Assembly (NCBI RefSeq): GCF_036884655.1
Contig: NC_088335.1
Location: forward strand, 45,750,501 to 45,814,500
Reading direction: 5' to 3'
Length of the DNA stretch: 64,000 nucleotides
Origin: Musa acuminata AAA Group
Taxonomy: Eukaryota > Streptophyta > Magnoliopsida > Zingiberales > Musaceae
Both the position numbers and the translations under genes were made by a program. This document shows, one piece after another, positions 60,900-64,000 of the stretch. Numbering within the stretch: the stretch's first letter is position 1; every line of letters begins with the position of its first letter. The notes under the pieces are model-generated. The model saw only the letters and a list, made by a program, of their open reading frames with translations, was not told where the DNA came from and searched no databases.

Positions 60900-61908
60900 C
60901 ACTCCCCCTATCCCACTCTCTCTGGTTGTGGATCTCTCTCTCTCTCTCTCGGAGCCCGACATCTCGAGGTACGGATTGGTCAAGGTTTGGTCTTTGGTCT
61001 CCGGTGATAGTGTGCTTAGGTTTGTTTCCTTATTCTTCTTTGCTTATGTCGATCTCCAGTGGTTTTTCTGAAGCTTCGTAGCGTTGGATCCCAACAATGT
61101 TGGTGCTTCTTTTCCTTGCTTGATAAGTCTCTTTGCAGTACTATGCTCTGTGGTGCTCGGTCACTGACTCTTTTTTGTGCTTTGTGATTGCTCGGTTGAT
61201 GCTAAAGGTCCCCGAACCAGGAAGGGAACGGAAAAGAAAAAGAGTGGAGCTTTGCTACTTTAGTTTTCTTCAATTTTCTCTTGCGATTGTGGGAAAAAAG
61301 ATGTCATTTTCTTTTTCACTGAACTTTTTGCTTGCGGTAAGATGGAAAAAGCTGCTATTTCGTGTTTCTTCTTCGTGCTTTTTTTCTTGTATTCTAAACA
61401 AACCGTCATTTCCCCCCCTTTTTTGTCCCCTTTTTATGTACAAGCTGTTTTGTAAGGAAATGTGCCATTTGTGTTTTAATCTTTTACTTTAATTCGTCTT
61501 TTTCTTTTTCTATATATCAATTATTGCTATGTTGTGATTATGTCGTTTTTATATGTTCTTCAAGTCCTTGTAGTATGCAATTCCCCTTCGCTCTCTCATT
61601 ACTTGTTTTGGAGTGTTGATTTGGGAATTGCTCTGAGAATTTGTACGAATAACCGTCGAACTCTAACCGCTCTCTCCCTTTGAAGTGGTCAAGGCTTCTC
61701 TCATGCTTTGTTCATTAACGTGTTGAATTGCTGGTGCTTGTTGATTGATTACTTAGTTTACGTGCTGATGATTCATAAGCCTCTTCTTTTTATGTGGCGT
61801 AGTTTGCCAATTTGTAGTTTTTTATTTGCAATGTTGGATCAGTGGATGCAATATTTATGAACTCAGGTCTGAGGGAAGGAGTTAGCAAAGATCAAAGCTT
61901 TGGAGAGG
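60900..61908 (+). promoter_or_regulatory. Leader exon(s) and leader intron of the GH3 gene
   Basis: A CT-rich block near 60910-60950 followed by a good donor (CTCGAG|GTACGG at 60968/60969), T-rich intron-like DNA, and an acceptor (GAACTCAG at 61866) that puts 42 nt of leader before the ATG at 61909. The open frame inside (119 codons at 61133) is intronic by this model. Confidence 0.5.
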
Positions 61909-64000
61909 ATGGCAAGACGTCAAACATTTTGGCTGCATCTTCTGTTCTTAGCATGTTGGACATCGTTTGGAGAAGCAGAGTATATGAAGTACAAGGACCC
62001 TAAACAGTCGATCAATGTCCGAATCAAGGATTTGATGGATCGAATGACCCTTGCTGAAAAGATTGGCCAGATGACACAGATTGAGCGTAAGGTGGCTTCT
62101 GCTCAAGTCATGAAAGACTACTTCATAGGTAAAGTATCTGCATTTTCATTCATTAGCTTTTTTTCTAAAATCTTTCTCATCATATATTTGGAAATCTACT
62201 GAATTGATTATGTGAGCCAGGTAGTTTGTTGAGTGGCGGGGGGAGTGTGCCTGGTCCTCAAGCAAGTGCTTCAGACTGGGTAAACATGGTAAATGAACTC
62301 CAAAAAGGGTCTCTCTCGACCAGACTGGGGATTCCAATGATTTATGGGATTGATGCTGTTCATGGACATAATAATGTCTATAAAGCAACAATATTCCCTC
62401 ATAACATTGGCCTTGGAGCTACCAGGCAAGTGTAAACTCATTTTGCTGCTTCTGTCATGTTGATTTCCTAGGTAAAACTTATTATTTTTCTACTTGAGAA
62501 ACTCATTCTGACATATAACTTCATCAATTTTCATTGATATCTCTTGTTGATTGATTAGTGGGAGACAAAAAAAATAATAGGGCAGAGATAGATTGGAAGG
62601 CTGACCGGCTTTTTTGAGAATCTGAAAATTTTATGACTTCTAGAATTCATCCTGTCTAAAATGATTAAATAAATCTCACAGTATTATTTTCCTTTATTAT
62701 AGATTTTTTAAAGTATGACATTCCTGGCAGCCTAAACACAAAGAATGCTCACACTACTACACCTTATTTTAGTTACAATTATGGCATAATATAACCAAGA
62801 AAAAAATGAAAAGCATGTTGTTGGAAACCTCAGCCTCTTCTTCCTTCCTTTATTTTTTTTCTGACTGGTCCCAGTGTCAACTAATCTATTTACCAGGGAT
62901 CTGGCACTTGTTAAGAAGATTGGTGAAGCAACTGCCCTTGAAGTAAGGGCAACAGGGATCCCATATGTCTTTGCTCCATGCATAGCAGTAAGTCAATGTA
63001 CACATTTTATCTTGTCTTGCATTTTGCTATCTGTACCAAGATAAAATTAAAGCAAAGTTACAAGCCTTTTCATATTTGAATTTGCTTCTCTTTGAGTTTG
63101 TGTAGGTCTGCAGAGATCCAAGGTGGGGACGGTGCTATGAAAGCTATAGTGAAGACCACAATATTGTCCAGGAAATGACAGAAATAATCCCTGGATTGCA
63201 AGGAGATGTACCTGCTAACTACCACAAGGGTGTTCCTTACATTTCTGGAAAGTAAGAAGCCCCTTACATTTACAAAATATCTCTGAACTAGAATCATAGT
63301 ATATGCAAGAAATTTTTATGAAGTCATGGTATCTGTAAAGTGAGGATCTCTTAACTAGTAATTCAACTCCAACATCATTCAATTGATTATTCTTCTGCTG
63401 GAATCCTTTTTGTACTCTGAAATGACTTCTAGTGCAATGTGTTTTACCATCTTTGACAACAAACTCGGTTAATCATGAAAATCCTATTAGAATTCTAGAA
63501 AAACAGAAAACATGTTCTTTATAAAAAACTAAAAGTACACCATCATTGCTTTCTTAAAGAATATCAATTTTTTAAAAGGATATTGATCGATTTTTTATCT
63601 GTTTATTGAAAGTTTTGTATTTTGTCCATTATTGTTTACTACTTAGGATTTAATTGAGACACACACATATCCAGCTAAACATATTATGCATATTTGCTAG
63701 AATTATACAGTAGATAAAAGGGTTACGTAGGCCCTCAAGGTTGTTTCTCCAAATGCTTTGCCATATTCCTTTTCTGCCACTATCGTTTTGGAATTTCATA
63801 CGTTCAACTAAGCTGCTTGCTATTTCATGTAACACTGTTGAAATGATTCAATGATTTTGATTTTGAGAGCCATCATCATAATTGCTGATTGATTAGGGTG
63901 AAGGTCGCAGCCTGTGCAAAACATTTTGTTGGTGATGGTGGGACACACAATGGCATTAATGAGAATAACACCATTGTCAACCGTGATGGACTGCTTAGCA
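61909..64000 (+). CDS. Beta-glucosidase / exo-beta-glucanase, GH3 family (3' end outside window)
   Basis: Secreted glycoside hydrolase family 3 enzyme of the barley ExoI type, which removes glucose from beta-linked wall glucans and oligosaccharides. Exons so far: 61909-62128, 62221-62425, 62897-62987, 63106-63251, 63897->64000, 255 residues. A signal peptide ends near residue 23 ([11 protein letters not shown]). Family blocks: [85 protein letters not shown] and [14 protein letters not shown], which includes the substrate-pocket KHF. The nucleophile Asp and the second domain are beyond the window. The exon 2 donor is GC (ACCAG|GCAAGT). The first ATG was used; the upstream in-frame TTG is not a start. 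Confidence 0.94.

Noticed and set aside
1..64000. CRISPR arrays, operons, riboswitches or prokaryotic systems
   Set aside because: The DNA is clearly plant nuclear; the tandem repeats lack spacer structure and none of these systems applies.

Overview
This window is nuclear DNA from a flowering plant. Genes are split by AT-rich GT-AG introns, there is a nuclear tRNA-Gly pair, a MIR166 hairpin, and LTR-retrotransposon remnants. A dispersed TACCG-rich repeat (58.2-58.4 kb) and the retroelement gag and copia fragments suggest a non-grass monocot, with the banana family (Musaceae) as my best guess. That guess rests on recall of repeat families and was not searched.

Layout, left to right. (1) <1-9.05 kb, minus: a casein kinase 1-like kinase of the MLK/HD16/EL1 type, 15 exons visible, 3' end cut off by the window edge. 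(2) 12.3-13.4 kb, minus: an unprocessed, frame-broken TATA-binding-protein pseudogene, with a plausible old leader and promoter near 14.4-14.9 kb and a W-box-like cluster beyond it. (3) 15.1-15.8 kb, minus: a short-chain dehydrogenase pseudogene with several frameshifts and deletions. (4) 15.97-20.42 kb: a 4.4-kb LTR retrotransposon in minus orientation with a decayed gag, no recognisable pol, and two tandem arrays (60 bp and about 154 bp) where pol would be. (5) 21.1-24.1 kb, minus: a GPI-anchored GH17 beta-1,3-glucanase with an X8 domain. (6) 25.4-25.8 kb: a Ty1/copia pol scrap. (7) 28.7-30.3 kb: a decayed AT-rich tandem array whose last two units each carry an identical tRNA-Gly(GCC). (8) 31.6-34.0 kb, minus: an intronless cation/calcium exchanger with about five tandem copies of a 3'-flanking segment. 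(9) 35.6-40.8 kb, plus: a RAD6-type E2 enzyme. (10) 43.8-47.9 kb, plus: the SNARE SEC22. (11) 48.6-51.9 kb: a head-to-head pair of RTM2-like HSP20-domain membrane proteins, both with a GC-AG intron. (12) 52.3-52.7 kb: a copia LTR with primer-binding-site remnant. (13) 54.9-55.0 kb, plus: a MIR166 hairpin. (14) 55-61.9 kb: AT-rich intergenic DNA with microsatellites, the TACCG repeat and a direct repeat. (15) 61.9->64.0 kb, plus: the 5' half of a GH3 beta-glucosidase, cut off by the window end.

The genes are a normal plant mixture and do not form a cluster. The only locally related genes are the two RTM2-like paralogues. The noteworthy material is structural: two broken genes beside each other, a retroelement whose pol region is replaced by satellite-like repeats, a tRNA caught in a tandem-duplication array, a repeat-expanded 3' flank, and GC-AG introns. 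All exon boundaries were placed by hand from splice consensus, reading frame and remembered family sequences. No search was run.
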